From Gymnopus androsaceus JB14 (lineage: Eukaryota > Basidiomycota > Agaricomycetes > Agaricales > Omphalotaceae), in assembly GCA_009733575.1 (NCBI GenBank), contig ML769484.1:141164-205163 (forward strand): DNA of 64,000 nucleotides, in the 5' to 3' direction. Below the pieces are notes generated by a model, which saw only the letters and a program-made list of their open reading frames with translations, did not search any database and was not told where the DNA came from. Shown here in pieces: positions 21,500-31,312 of the stretch (position 1 is the stretch's first letter; the number at the start of each line of letters is the position of its first letter). The position numbers and the translations under genes are program-made.

Positions 21500-24400
21500 C
21501 TGTGCAACCACTTCGATCTCAGACTGGAGTCAGTCCCTCCGAGTTCTCAGTTTCGCATCCGAGTTTCTTTCTACGGATTCTTCTATAGCAGCTGGTGTTG
21601 CGCACCGAGAATGTAGATCTCGATTCCAGTCGTTTTTTGATTCTAAAAGTTATAGCACAATTAATGATGAGATTTAACGCGACTCCAAGTGATTGCAGTA
21701 CTTGAGTCTCCGTACGTTTCTGGTAGTAGAGACATCGAAGGTGCTTGTTTCACTTGGTCCATGCGTTCTGAGTCTTGGATTTAGTTGTAGCTTTTCGAAC
21801 AGGTTCCACAGCTTTAGACGGTTTGAATTGATATTCTAGCCTTCCATCTGAAACCATATCATATACTCCACTGTCCAGGAAGGATTAGGAATACAAGACG
21901 TTCGAAGTCCAGGTTCTGAATCTTGCTCTTTCGCTTCCGAATTTGATACCGCTAAAGTCGCGCTGGAATGAGATATACTCTATAAGATAAGGATTATACA
22001 GGAAACGGAAACTAGTATTTCTATCTTGGTCGACTACATAGGTTCAATCGTCCAAACCAAGTATTGAACGCAGCTGATGCTTTCTGGGAAATTCTGGCCA
22101 TGGTTAGATGCAGAATCGTTCTTCTCTCCCAAACCACCGCTGTCCCTTCCGAAGCGTGTCATCCTCTGCCTCGAGATACAACGCCACCTTTCGCGTTTAG
22201 TGGCACACTGAAGGGAGTCGTATGTTCTGGACGAGTACGCGCTAGACTCGTTCCCGTCGGCTGTACGGCCCGGTTTTCCCACTTCAAATGACAATCGATC
22301 GAAGTGGTGCCGCGTTCGCGGCACTTTGATCGACCCATCATCAAACGTTGGCGTGAGTCACTGAGGCGAGTGGGACTGAGTCTAAGTACGCGCGCCTAGT
22401 TAAGCGCTCCTAGTCCTTTTCTTCAGGCTCATTTTGTTTCTTAGTGACGAGGATTTCGTTGGAACTTTATGAGTCAATATACACCGAAATATGAAAGGTA
22501 TAAATGCTTCCTGAGTAAGCTTTTTTGGTACTACTTTCGAACGCACCGTTGCTAAAACTTTTTCCATTCCAGCGATCAAACGAAACAGGGGTTGGCTGAC
22601 GCTGGCTCACCTCGAAAGCACCGTCCAACGTTGACGGTATAGGATACAATGCTCAGCGCTTTCACTTTGGAATGTTCGCTAATCACTTGAATAGTTCTGG
22701 CTGTCCGAGGAGCAACCACGATAACGCTACTAAGCTACAAAAATATCTGCAATAGCTCACTCGGAGGCAGTTCCTGCCACCTAGCCCAGTTCGCGTACGC
22801 GTACAGCGGCATCCTACTTGACCTTACACACAATGGTCGTTACATTTAGGTAGGAGACTTCTTCGCTGTCCCAGCAGGAATTACTGTGATGACCCAATAC
22901 GTGGGTAACACCATATTTGGATGAATTTCAACTCTTCTTCGAATGCTTATCACTTCTGACATTGTGAAATTATAGGCGTGCCGATGGTCTTCCTCTTTGG
23001 TTCACGAGTACGTCTTGCGCTTTGGTTTGTTAAGTGGAAATTGACGAAAGTGCAGGGAGTCTTCCGGTGATATTCTTCATACGATGGTAGTTCTCGTTGT
23101 GGAAGGCGACAAATACTGGCAATATAAAACGTTCACCAAGCAGCAGCCCGTTTCAGTTGCCTCTTAATGAATTTTTTAACTTGTAACACTAAATGAAGGA
23201 AACAGAACCTTCTAGCTCATAATATATTACTCTGGAGTAGCTTTCTGGTTCTTTTTTCTCCCAGATTCGGCGCTGATATCGTGCTCTAGGTATACTACGA
23301 CTCTTCTGGCTTCATCCCTGCCCCTCAACACAAGGCCCCCGTTGAATCCGCCCTGGGTGCAACTGAGGTGACTATGTACAAGGTCATCAAGTACTCTGAC
23401 GTGGGGTAAGTTTGCAACCAAGATGCAAAAACAACATCTCACACCTTTGTTTTTCCTCTGAGTAGCAGCAGCGCCATTGTTGCAGTCAATATTGGTTACT
23501 ACTTGGCTACTACATCATCTCGCTCGCTCGCTGTTAAGAGGTCAAGGTTGTAACTAAATTGAGATCTCAAAGTGTCGAGATAATGGTCAACTTCAAAAAC
23601 AATAACACCGCTCAACTAGCTGCTGATGCCAATAACCCTGCCCAGCGGCTCGAGGATGCGTTAGAGAACAGAGGAACAAGCTGATGCTACCCCTGCGGCA
23701 GAGCTCGCTCTTCTCTGGACCTACACTGAACAGAAATCTCGCCATTAATGTAGAATATGTATAGGTTTGGGCTTTCCTTATGCGCAAAATCACTTTATAT
23801 ATTTTTGAAGTTGATGTTCGTTTCAAGTACGTTTACAACTTCTAGAGGCATGTATATTGGGATTCCGACTGATCTGGGTTCTAACAGAGTCCGCGATCTA
23901 CGAGCTCCATCAATATCTGCCCAATCTTGTCCAAGGCTCGCGAACGAAGGACTCATGCACTTCAAATTCCAACTTCGGGATATTCGCGAGGACAGGGTAC
24001 TATTGCAAGCCAATATATAGATGGTCTGGTCATTGTGAATGTTAGGGGCTGTGTGCGTGGTTGGCATCGAGCAGAAATCGCTGATTGACTCTCAAAGTGA
24101 GTTGACCAACGTAACCAGGTTTAAAAACCTCAACAGCCTCCAGATCGTGGACAACTTGAACGAAATCAGCAAAAGAGGCCTATGGGCTTTCCATATATAG
24201 CACATCCGTCGTCATATGGATCGTCGGTGTATTCCGAGTCTACTCATACACAGAGAGTCCAGTCTTGGCCCACTCGGGTTTGTCGTCGACCAATGGGAGG
24301 ATCCAGCTAAGCGTCGGAATTTGGAAAGCTATATGAGCGTGACCGGGCTCCCCACTTTACCCCGTTATTCCCAACAGCCTACTAGCGCTAGCCAGCTCAA

Positions 24401-24700
24401 CTGGGCATTACCGGTTTGCCCGAGATTGCAATAGCTACTATTATGTACTTACGCTCTGGGAGGTCCTATTTTCAGGTACAAAGTGCGCACTATATAATCA
24501 GAGGAAAAGGGGGGAGTTATCGTCATCTGCCTGGTGCATATCACATACTCCCGCTCTCTTTTGCTGGTGAGGAATTCAGTTTTTGATCCTGATTATCTTC
24601 CGCTCATTCACGATACTATAGGTCAAATAACCTTTACCCATCTTATATTTACTCTTCATCGAACTTCGATTTACACGGTACGTATCTCTTACAGTGTTCA
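21500..24700. other. Gene-poor region with fragments of decayed coding sequence
   Basis: No complete gene is supported in 3.2 kb. Short protein-like pieces on the plus strand include a frame near 22852-22922 (GDFFAVPAGITVMTQYVGN), one near 23057-23160 (SSGDILHTMVVLVVEGDKYWQY) and one near 23290-23405 (YYDSSGFIPAPQHKAP, TEVTMYKVIKYSDVG). They cannot be joined into one convincing gene and I do not recognise the family. A dispersed repeat copy lies at about 22065-22300. The remainder shows nothing I can name. Confidence -1.
22065..22300. repeat. Dispersed repeat, copy 1
   Basis: Segments GGCCATGGTTAGA, CATACTGAAGGGA-like sequence, GTTCCC..CGGCTGTACGGCCC and TTTTCCCACTTCAAATGACA occur here. They recur in the same order at about 26205-26425; part also recurs at about 27835-27935. 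Confidence -1.
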
Positions 24701-24741
24701 CAAATCGAGGTCATGGACCTTTCATTTTGACAGAAACCCAC

Positions 24742-25974
24742 ATGATGTTCAACGACATTCAATTGTTCTCTTCACTCTATCGTATCGTTGTTGGACTAGT
24801 CATTATTTCATCTCTTTCTTGTGATGCTTCGCCAGTGCCCCTCTCACAGGGAAACCAAGTATGCATGCGCCATATTCCTTCTTCCATTCAGCTTCGGTCT
24901 GACTTTTGAGTTTTGGCAGTCATTGTCTTTGAAAAAAAGGGGAGCACACCCCAAGTGCAAACGTCACGGTACTCCGCCGCCCCAGCAGCCCATGATGTCC
25001 ATGCAGCCTCAGATTCAGCACCACTGGGGGGAGCGCTGTCTGCCAAGCATGACATTACACTGTACCATGGGACCTCAGGAAAAAACAATCACCCCCAAAC
25101 GCTCGAGGATTTCCAATTTATCGACCTTTCAATGCAAGCTAAGCGAAGCGATTTTTCCTCGAAAGGTGATTATTGAAAAAATGACCCAGTGTGTTATTGA
25201 CACGAAATCGAACATTTTCAGGTGCATTTTACCTCACTGATAGGTTTCGAACGGCAGGACAGTATGTGTGCAATCGGGTGGACCATGAGGAAGACGCCAT
25301 TATCATAGGTATCATGCTTTCATCTACTTTCATGTACCTACTATTTACTGACCATCAATTCCATAGAGTATAAATGGACACCGTAAGTTCAAGACTAAAC
25401 ACATCCTTCGTTCTACATTAACAAAATTTTAGCGCTGCACTGGCAAATCAAGTCTATGAATGGCCTAGCAAAACACCAGATTGGAAGGATGTATGTGTAC
25501 AACGGAAACGGTATCTTTACATCCACCTGCTAAACCTTTAACTTGTTCTAGTTTTGTGGGGTCAACCTTGGTGATCACTACACAGCTGAAGGAACGAACA
25601 AAGGAAAATCTCTAAAAGAATTACAAAAATGGCGGGACGAAATTTTGGAACACAGGGTGATGATTTCAGGGTGTGTAATTCTGCCAATTCTCATTTCATG
25701 ATCAATGTTCATTCTTTAATTTCTCTTTTGTCCAACTTTTGTCAGGCCAATGGGATTAAAAGAGACAACAGATGCCAAGCTGACAGATAACTTTTGGCAG
25801 TATGCTCTGCTTGACCAAGAGGTTGCTGATGGGTGCACTGAGATTGAATTGGTCAAAATTCATGATCCAATCCCTTGCTCTAAGTTCCCTGCAGGGCACA
25901 TTGGTCCCACTGACACTCAAGGCCCAAGTGCAGGCTTTTCTGCTGCAGTGAAAGCTTCATTGGGTATCAAATGA
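24742..25974 (+). CDS. Secreted protein with ADP-ribosyltransferase-like fold (DUF3990/PARP-like motif)
   Basis: Exon 1 (24742-24858) encodes a hydrophobic signal peptide starting MMFNDIQLF. Exon 2 (24920-25165) contains LYHGTS, followed by a helix and a serine-containing segment. Exon 3 begins at 25222 with GAFYLTDRF. The spacing of H-G-T and G-x-FYLT matches the core of DUF3990-type and related PARP/diphtheria-class ADP-ribosyltransferase folds, where the His contacts NAD. Further exons run to a last exon at 25746-25974 with conserved-looking IHDPIPCSKFP. I cannot confirm the third catalytic position (often Glu/Asp/Gln). Role is unknown: secreted fungal members could modify host or competitor targets, or be non-enzymatic. 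The exons look uninterrupted. Alternative: a general secreted protein family sharing only the fold. Confidence -1.
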
Positions 25975-26204
25975 GCTTGGTGACTTAGTTATTGATTTTT
26001 TTTGTTTCTCAACTCAGTCAAGTCCTCTATTAATATAAAAATTGAACTTGCCCTGGTGGATACTCCTTTTTGATCAAACATGATTACTTCCTCCTGGCTA
26101 TTTAACAGGTACTTGCTTGATCAGTTTCTGCAGGATGTGAGTAATGTGGGAGAGGATACTTATTTCTGTCGTAGTCAACTACCGAAATCCAGAACATACT
26201 TAGT

Positions 26205-26425
26205 ATTAGGCTCAACCAGCTGAGGCTTTCTGGCCATGGTTAGAAGCAGAATGGTTCTCGGAAACAGTCTCACAAACCTTTTTCTTCTGAAGCGCGTCAT
26301 GTGGCATACTGAAGGGAAGGAAGGAAGTATATCACACGGCACGATCAAAAGCTGAACGTCGAAGTAGCGTTCGTTCCCATTGGTTGTACGGCCCGCTTTT
26401 TCCACTTCAAATGACAGTTGCGGTG
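26205..26425. repeat. Dispersed repeat, copy 2 (upstream of methyltransferase 1)
   Basis: Shares GGCCATGGTTAGA, TTCTTCTGAAGCG, CATACTGAAGGGAAGG and the CCACTTCAAATGACA end with the copy at 22065. It lies immediately before the first methyltransferase start. Confidence -1.
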
Positions 26426-26501
26426 CCGCAACGACTCATCCGTTGGGCGAGTCACTTCGGCTATAGCTACTTACTGGGATCGGGTCTGAACGCCATTACC
26501 T

Positions 26502-27783
26502 ATGGCCACCTTCGCGCAAACATCCTTCAACGCGGCAGTCTATTCAGCTTCTAGACCAACTTATCCCAAAGCTCTCTTCCAATACGTATTTGACTATCAT
26601 GAAAAAGGCCCAGCTACTCTACCCGCAGATTCGCCGTTGAAACCTAGATGGGATCTTGCAGTCGATTTAGGCTGCGGGACTGGTCAGGTTCGTGAGCTAT
26701 TGCTACGCCTCGGGGTAACTTCAAAGCTTCATTCCTAATTCCCATAGGCTACAACGGAACTATATCCATTTAATAAAGTAATTGGTGTGGAACCGAGTTC
26801 GGTAATGGTTGAGAAGGCTAGGAAGTATGTTGGTGAACATCTTGGCGGTATGTACTTTTATTCTGCCTTGGCTTCAAGTATAGACTCGAATATCATGCTT
26901 TGAGGTTCAGAATTATCTTCTACGCAGTTCGAATTTGTCCAATCTCCCGCTGAAGAGCTCGGGTTCTTGGAAAATGAGAGTGTAGATCTGATTATCTCTG
27001 GTATGTTGGCATAGGCTACGACACTCAAGTAAAGCTCGTTGACCTTGCTCAGCTCAAGCAGTACACTGGTTTGACTGGAAGTACGTATTTACTGTACAAG
27101 CCTCAAAGAGTTTGGTGTAACCTCTATTTATAGTATATTGTGGCCAGAAGTTGCACGGGTGCTAAGACCCAGCGGCACGATAGCTTTTTGGGTAATCTTT
27201 CGCCTTTTGTTAAAGAACTGTTTATTCAGATAATCATATTCTTCTTTCTAGACTTACTCCGAGTTCCGTCTCCCGCAATACCCTTCCCTTACTCCACTCA
27301 TTACACACTACCTCCAAGGAACCCAAGGATCAACCCCGCCAACATCACTAGATTCCTTAGGCAACTATTGGGAACGACCTGGCCGGACAATCCTCGAGAG
27401 GCATCTAGTCGACATACCTGAGCCTAGCAACGTACTTGGCCCCAACTCTGCCTATAGGATGTCTGACACCGATAGAGTCTATTTCGCTGGTGACTACCAC
27501 CAAGACATTCTCCCGCTCAATAAAACCCTCCCAAGTCATTCTCCGCTCTCAAACGACGTGGAATGGTCTCTTGGGGTATTTTAACACATTGAGCTCGCTG
27601 CATACATATCTGGAGAAAAATCCAGATGATGCGTTAAAGCATGGAGGGAAGAATCTTGCGCAAAGGACATGGGAAGAGTTATTAAAGGGTGCGGAGAGGG
27701 AGAAGGGGAATAAGGAGGTTAGAGGAGAAGATGAGTTGATTGTTGAGTGGCCGGTCGCAATGGTGCTTGCGAAGAAAATGTAA
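26502..27783 (+). CDS. SAM-dependent methyltransferase, tandem copy 1
   Basis: MATFAQTSFNAAVYSASRPTYP is the usual start of fungal class I methyltransferases of the trans-aconitate methyltransferase/Crg1 type. Motif I DLGCGTGQ ends exon 1 at 26688. Exon 2 contains VIGVEPSSVMVEKA (motif II, acidic residue binding the SAM ribose). Exon 3 has FVQSPAEELGFLENESVDL (motif III/IV). Later exons read HWFDW, WPEVARVLRPSGTIAFWV and a long C-terminal exon ending KNLAQRTWEELLKGAE and VEWPVAMVLAKK at 27783. All six exons join in frame. Substrate is not predictable: members methylate small organic acids, lipids or drug-like compounds. The next 1.3 kb is a very similar second copy. Confidence -1.
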
Positions 27784-27834
27784 TTAAATGCGAGAGGCAC
27801 GCTTATGGTAAGTATAAAGCAAGGTCATCAGTAA

Positions 27835-27935
27835 TGATGGTTCTTCTCGGAAACAAAACCCTTTTTCTTCTGAAGTGTTATCATCGCCTTTTGCATTTAG
27901 TGCATACTGAAGGGAAGGAAGGAAGTATATTACAG
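27835..27935. repeat. Dispersed repeat, partial copy 3 (between the methyltransferases)
   Basis: Contains GGTTCTTCTCGGAAACA, CTTTTTCTTCTGAAG and CATACTGAAGGGAAGGAAGG as in copy 2. Copies therefore precede both methyltransferase genes, which suggests the repeat was carried in the duplicated unit. Confidence -1.
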
Positions 27936-28279
27936 AGTGGTGTGGTGTACATCTGGAACTTGCTCTTTGTTATATATTAAAAATCCTACTGGGTATTATC
28001 ACTTAGTGCTCAGGTAGTACGCATAGTAAGTAAGGTGATTATCAGACCCTTGTTTGACAGAATTGCTCATTGAATCTGGACACAAGCTTGATATACGCAG
28101 GTTTGCGCTTTTCAAAATTGAACACCATTCATCAGAATGGGAGACCTGAAAAATGGCGCTACTGTAAAGTGGTGAGTGTCTAACGACGGCTATGGGACAC
28201 CGCCCGGGCGCCTAATTATCCTCCGATACTGTAAGCCAAGGCTTATCCCGGATCTACGCACCGGTCTACCTAACTACCT

Positions 28280-29567
28280 ATGGCCACCTTCGCGAAAACA
28301 TCCTTCAACGCGGCTGTCTATTCAGCTTCTAGACCAACTTATCCCAAAGCTCTGTTCCAATACATATTCAACTATCATGAAAAAGGCCCAGCTACTCTAC
28401 CCGCAGATTCGCCGTTGAAACCTAGATGGAATCTTGCAGTCGATTTAGGCTGCGGGACTGGTCAGGTTCGTGAGCTATTTGCTACGCCTCGGGCGGGTAA
28501 CTTCAAAGCTTCATTCCTAATTCCCATAGGCTACAACGGAACTATATCCATTCAAGAAAGTAATTGGTGTGGAACCGAGTTTGGTAATGGTTGAGAAGGC
28601 TAGGAAGTATGTTGGTGAACATCTTGGCGGTATGTACTTTTATTCTGCCTTGGCTTCAATTATCCAATGCTATGCTTTAGGAGGCCCAGAATTATCTTCT
28701 CAACAGTTTGAATTTGTCCAATCTCCCGCTGAAGAGCTTGGGTTCTTGGAAAATGAGAGTGTAGATCTGGTTGTCGCTGGTATGTTGGCATGAAGGCCAC
28801 AGCACTCAAGTAAAGCTCATTGATCTTGCTCAGCTCAAGCAGCACATTGGTTTGACTGGAAGTACGTATTTCTGAATAAGCTTTAAAGAGTTTTGGTAAC
28901 CTCTAATTTTATAGTACACTGTGGCCAGAGGTCGCGCGTGTGCTGAGACCCAGCGGCACGATAGCTTTTTGGGTAATCTAACTTTCGCCTTTTGTTTAAG
29001 AACTGTTTATTCAGATAATCACATTCTTCTTTTTAGACTTACTCCGAGTTCCGTCTCCCGCAATACCCTTCCCTTACTCCACTCATTACACACTACCTCC
29101 AAGGAACCCAAGGATCGACCCCGCCAACATCACTAGATTCCTTAGGCAAGTACTGGGAACGACCTGGCCGGAGAATCCTCGAGAGGCATCTAGTCGACAT
29201 ACCTGAGCCTAGCAACGTACTTGGCCCCAACTCTGCCTATAGGATGTCTGACACCGATAGAGTCTATTTCGCTGGTGACTACCACCAAGACGTTCTCCCG
29301 CTCAATAAAACCCTCCCAGTCATTCTCCGCTCTCAAACGACGTGGAACGGTCTCTTGGGGTATTTTCACACATTTAGTTCACTGCATACGTATCTGGAGA
29401 AGAATCCAGATGATGCGTTGAAGCATGGAGGGAAGAATCTTGCGCAAAGGACATGGGAAGAGTTATTAAAGGGTGCGGAGAGGGAGAAGGGGAATAAGGA
29501 GGTTAGAGGAGAAGACGAATTGATTGTTGAGTGGCCGGTCGCAATGGTGCTTGCGAAGAAAACGTAA
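28280..29567 (+). CDS. SAM-dependent methyltransferase, tandem copy 2
   Basis: Nearly identical in layout and sequence to the gene at 26502: MATFAKTSFNAAVYSASR, DLGCGTGQ, VIGVEPSLVMVEKARK, SPAEELGFLENESVDL, HWFDW, WPEVARVLRPSGTIAFWV, and the C-terminus VEWPVAMVLAKKT at 29567. Splice sites correspond intron by intron; intron 1 is a few bases longer. Substitutions are scattered and mostly conservative (D/N, V/I, S/L) and no frameshift is seen, so both copies are potentially functional. The duplication includes the upstream repeat and about 60 nt of 3' flank (a shared GCGAGAxGCACGCTT motif). It is either a recent gene duplication or an assembly of two haplotypes in tandem. Confidence -1.
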
Positions 29568-29890
29568 ATGGAATATGTTTGGTACAATTAAATGCGAGAA
29601 GCACGCTTTTGGAAAGTATAAAGCAAGGTCATAAAGATGCGAATTCGTTGTACAAGGACGCGTCGCGACATAACATAATAACGTCCTTAATCCTCTCCTT
29701 AACCTTCTTAGAACTTGCATGGAGCAAATATAGCTTGCTTGTGGGCCAAACAGGACCTATTGTGTAAGAGGATCGCTACCTTAGTACATTCGTATGAAAT
29801 TCCAATCATCTGTTTTCCGTTTACAAACGCATTAGAAGCGTCCCATATCCACCTCCGAGCCTAAGTCTGGAATTTTTGTCCCACCTCACC

Positions 29891-31030
29891 TCACACCAAC
29901 TTTGCAGCTACCATCATCCTCTCGAAATCCTCAAAGCCCATCGATTTATCCGGAGAAGTCGAGAACATATCCAACATATCCAACATATCCTCAGCAGTGA
30001 TCTTCTCTCCCAGCAATTTCGCTACCCTTTGTATATCTGTGAGCATGATCCTGCGTTTCCGTACGTCCTGAGGCTGCTGTGATTGGCTCTTCGAGTTGGT
30101 GGCCAACTCAGGATCCGCGAAGAACATCGCGAATGATTCAAGGCAGGCAGATTTTTGGCGGGATGACAAGGTTTTAGGACTATCATCGGCATCGGAATCG
30201 GAATCGTTGTTGTTGTTGCGCCGAGCACGACGTTTACCTGTAGACTTTGCGCTTGGACGAGGACGGGAACGGATTCGACGGCCAGCAGAGGAAGAAGGCC
30301 CGGGTGGCTCGTAATAATCCGAGTCTGACTCGCCTGGGTCTGCGTCTGGGTCAGCCCCATCGTCAGATAGCATGTGAACATCAGAGTCCTCTGCCTGAGC
30401 ATCGTCCTCGAGTGCAGGCTCTTCATCGTCCGCCACCAAACTTCCTTCATCTCTCTCTGAAGACGCTCCTTCCGTGCCTCCAAAAGGCTCAAGAAGAACC
30501 GCACACACTGCGCGCCAGTCGTCTTGAGTGACCGACAATTCAGAAGTATGACCATTATTAGTATTACTGCCGTCAGGATTATAATTATCCCAACCTGAAG
30601 CAGCATTACGGAAGATACCCAGGACCTGCTCGTCATCTGGAGGCAGGTCAAGGAGTATGAGGGCGTCGGGAATCGATGAGAGAGGTATTCGTAGAGGGAA
30701 GGAAGGTTCAGCTTCGTCAGCATCGTTTGGCAGGAATCCTCCTCCCCCACTGCTGTCTGCCAATTCCTCGTCGTCAAGTACAAACCCTCCTCCGCCAGCA
30801 TTGATCTCTTGATCATCCACAATGAATCCACCGCCGGAACTACTGCCCTCCACGAATTCCTCTGCGTTCAGCTTTTGTTTTTTCAAAGGAGGCTCAGGCT
30901 CGAAATCGAGCGCAATGGGTGAAGGTGGACCTTTATTAGCCTTGATAATAGAATGGAAAGCATCATCTATTTGTAGTTGGAGAGATTTTGAAAGCGCGAA
31001 GAAAGCCTGGGCTGCTTCATCTTGAGTCAT
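29891..31030 (-). CDS. Acidic nuclear-type protein with C-terminal EF-hand-like domain
   Basis: I choose the ATG at 31028-31030 (MTQDEAAQAFFALSK). The frame stays open to 31105, but the extra 25 residues are hydrophobic and unlike the rest. The 379-residue protein has an N-terminal helix, a PPLKKQKL basic patch (possible nuclear localisation signal) and three Gly-rich/acidic repeats of the type SSGGGFIVDDQE, GGGGFVLDDEEL and SGGGGFLPNDAD. A central folded part follows, then a long acidic/Ser tract, then GRRIRSRPRPSAKSTGKRRARR. The C-terminus (MLTDIQRVAKLLGEKIT, DMFSTSPDKSMGFEDFERMM) looks like a centrin-type EF-hand pair. A role in chromatin or DNA repair is possible but unproven. It is uninterrupted by introns, unlike most neighbours. 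Confidence -1.
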   Translation of the reverse strand: MTQDEAAQAFFALSKSLQLQIDDAFHSIIKANKGPPSPIALDFEPEPPLKKQKLNAEEFVEGSSSGGGFIVDDQEINAGGGGFVLDDEELADSSGGGGFLPNDADEAEPSFPLRIPLSSIPDALILLDLPPDDEQVLGIFRNAASGWDNYNPDGSNTNNGHTSELSVTQDDWRAVCAVLLEPFGGTEGASSERDEGSLVADDEEPALEDDAQAEDSDVHMLSDDGADPDADPGESDSDYYEPPGPSSSAGRRIRSRPRPSAKSTGKRRARRNNNNDSDSDADDSPKTLSSRQKSACLESFAMFFADPELATNSKSQSQQPQDVRKRRIMLTDIQRVAKLLGEKITAEDMLDMLDMFSTSPDKSMGFEDFERMMVAAKLV

Positions 31031-31312
31031 GGCACAATGCAAGCAAAGGAATACAAGTGTTAGCGCCCAGATCAAACGGCGCCAAACGCCAAAAATAGGC
31101 GCCACAACGTCATTGCCTTTTTGAGCGCGGCTTTCTTTGGTTGCTCTCGGCGTTCGTGCTGCGAGTCCTTATTGCAGTGTTGCGCAGCTAATTCCTTTCC
31201 TGTCTTCTTTACCTACATTACACGAAACCTCACGAGTACGACTTCAGTCCTTTATATTGTACAAAAACCCACGAGTACAACTTACAATCCTCTCAGTTTC
31301 GAACCTCAACAA
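31031..31312. promoter_or_regulatory. Divergent intergenic promoter region
   Basis: About 280 bp separates the starts of two divergently transcribed genes (minus-strand acidic protein, plus-strand M50B-like protein). No TATA box is obvious. Shared regulation is possible from geometry only. Confidence -1.

Noticed and set aside
23795..24067. Overlapping plus and minus frames near 23.9 kb
   Set aside because: Neither has recognisable motifs; mutual overlap suggests chance.
30022..30831. 269-codon minus-strand frame inside the acidic nuclear-type protein gene
   Set aside because: It is a shadow of the longer frame, which has coherent acidic, basic and EF-hand-like segments.
31031..31105. Upstream hydrophobic extension of the acidic protein as a signal peptide
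   Set aside because: The rest of the protein is acidic with nuclear-localisation-like patches; an internal Met at 31030 gives a more sensible start.
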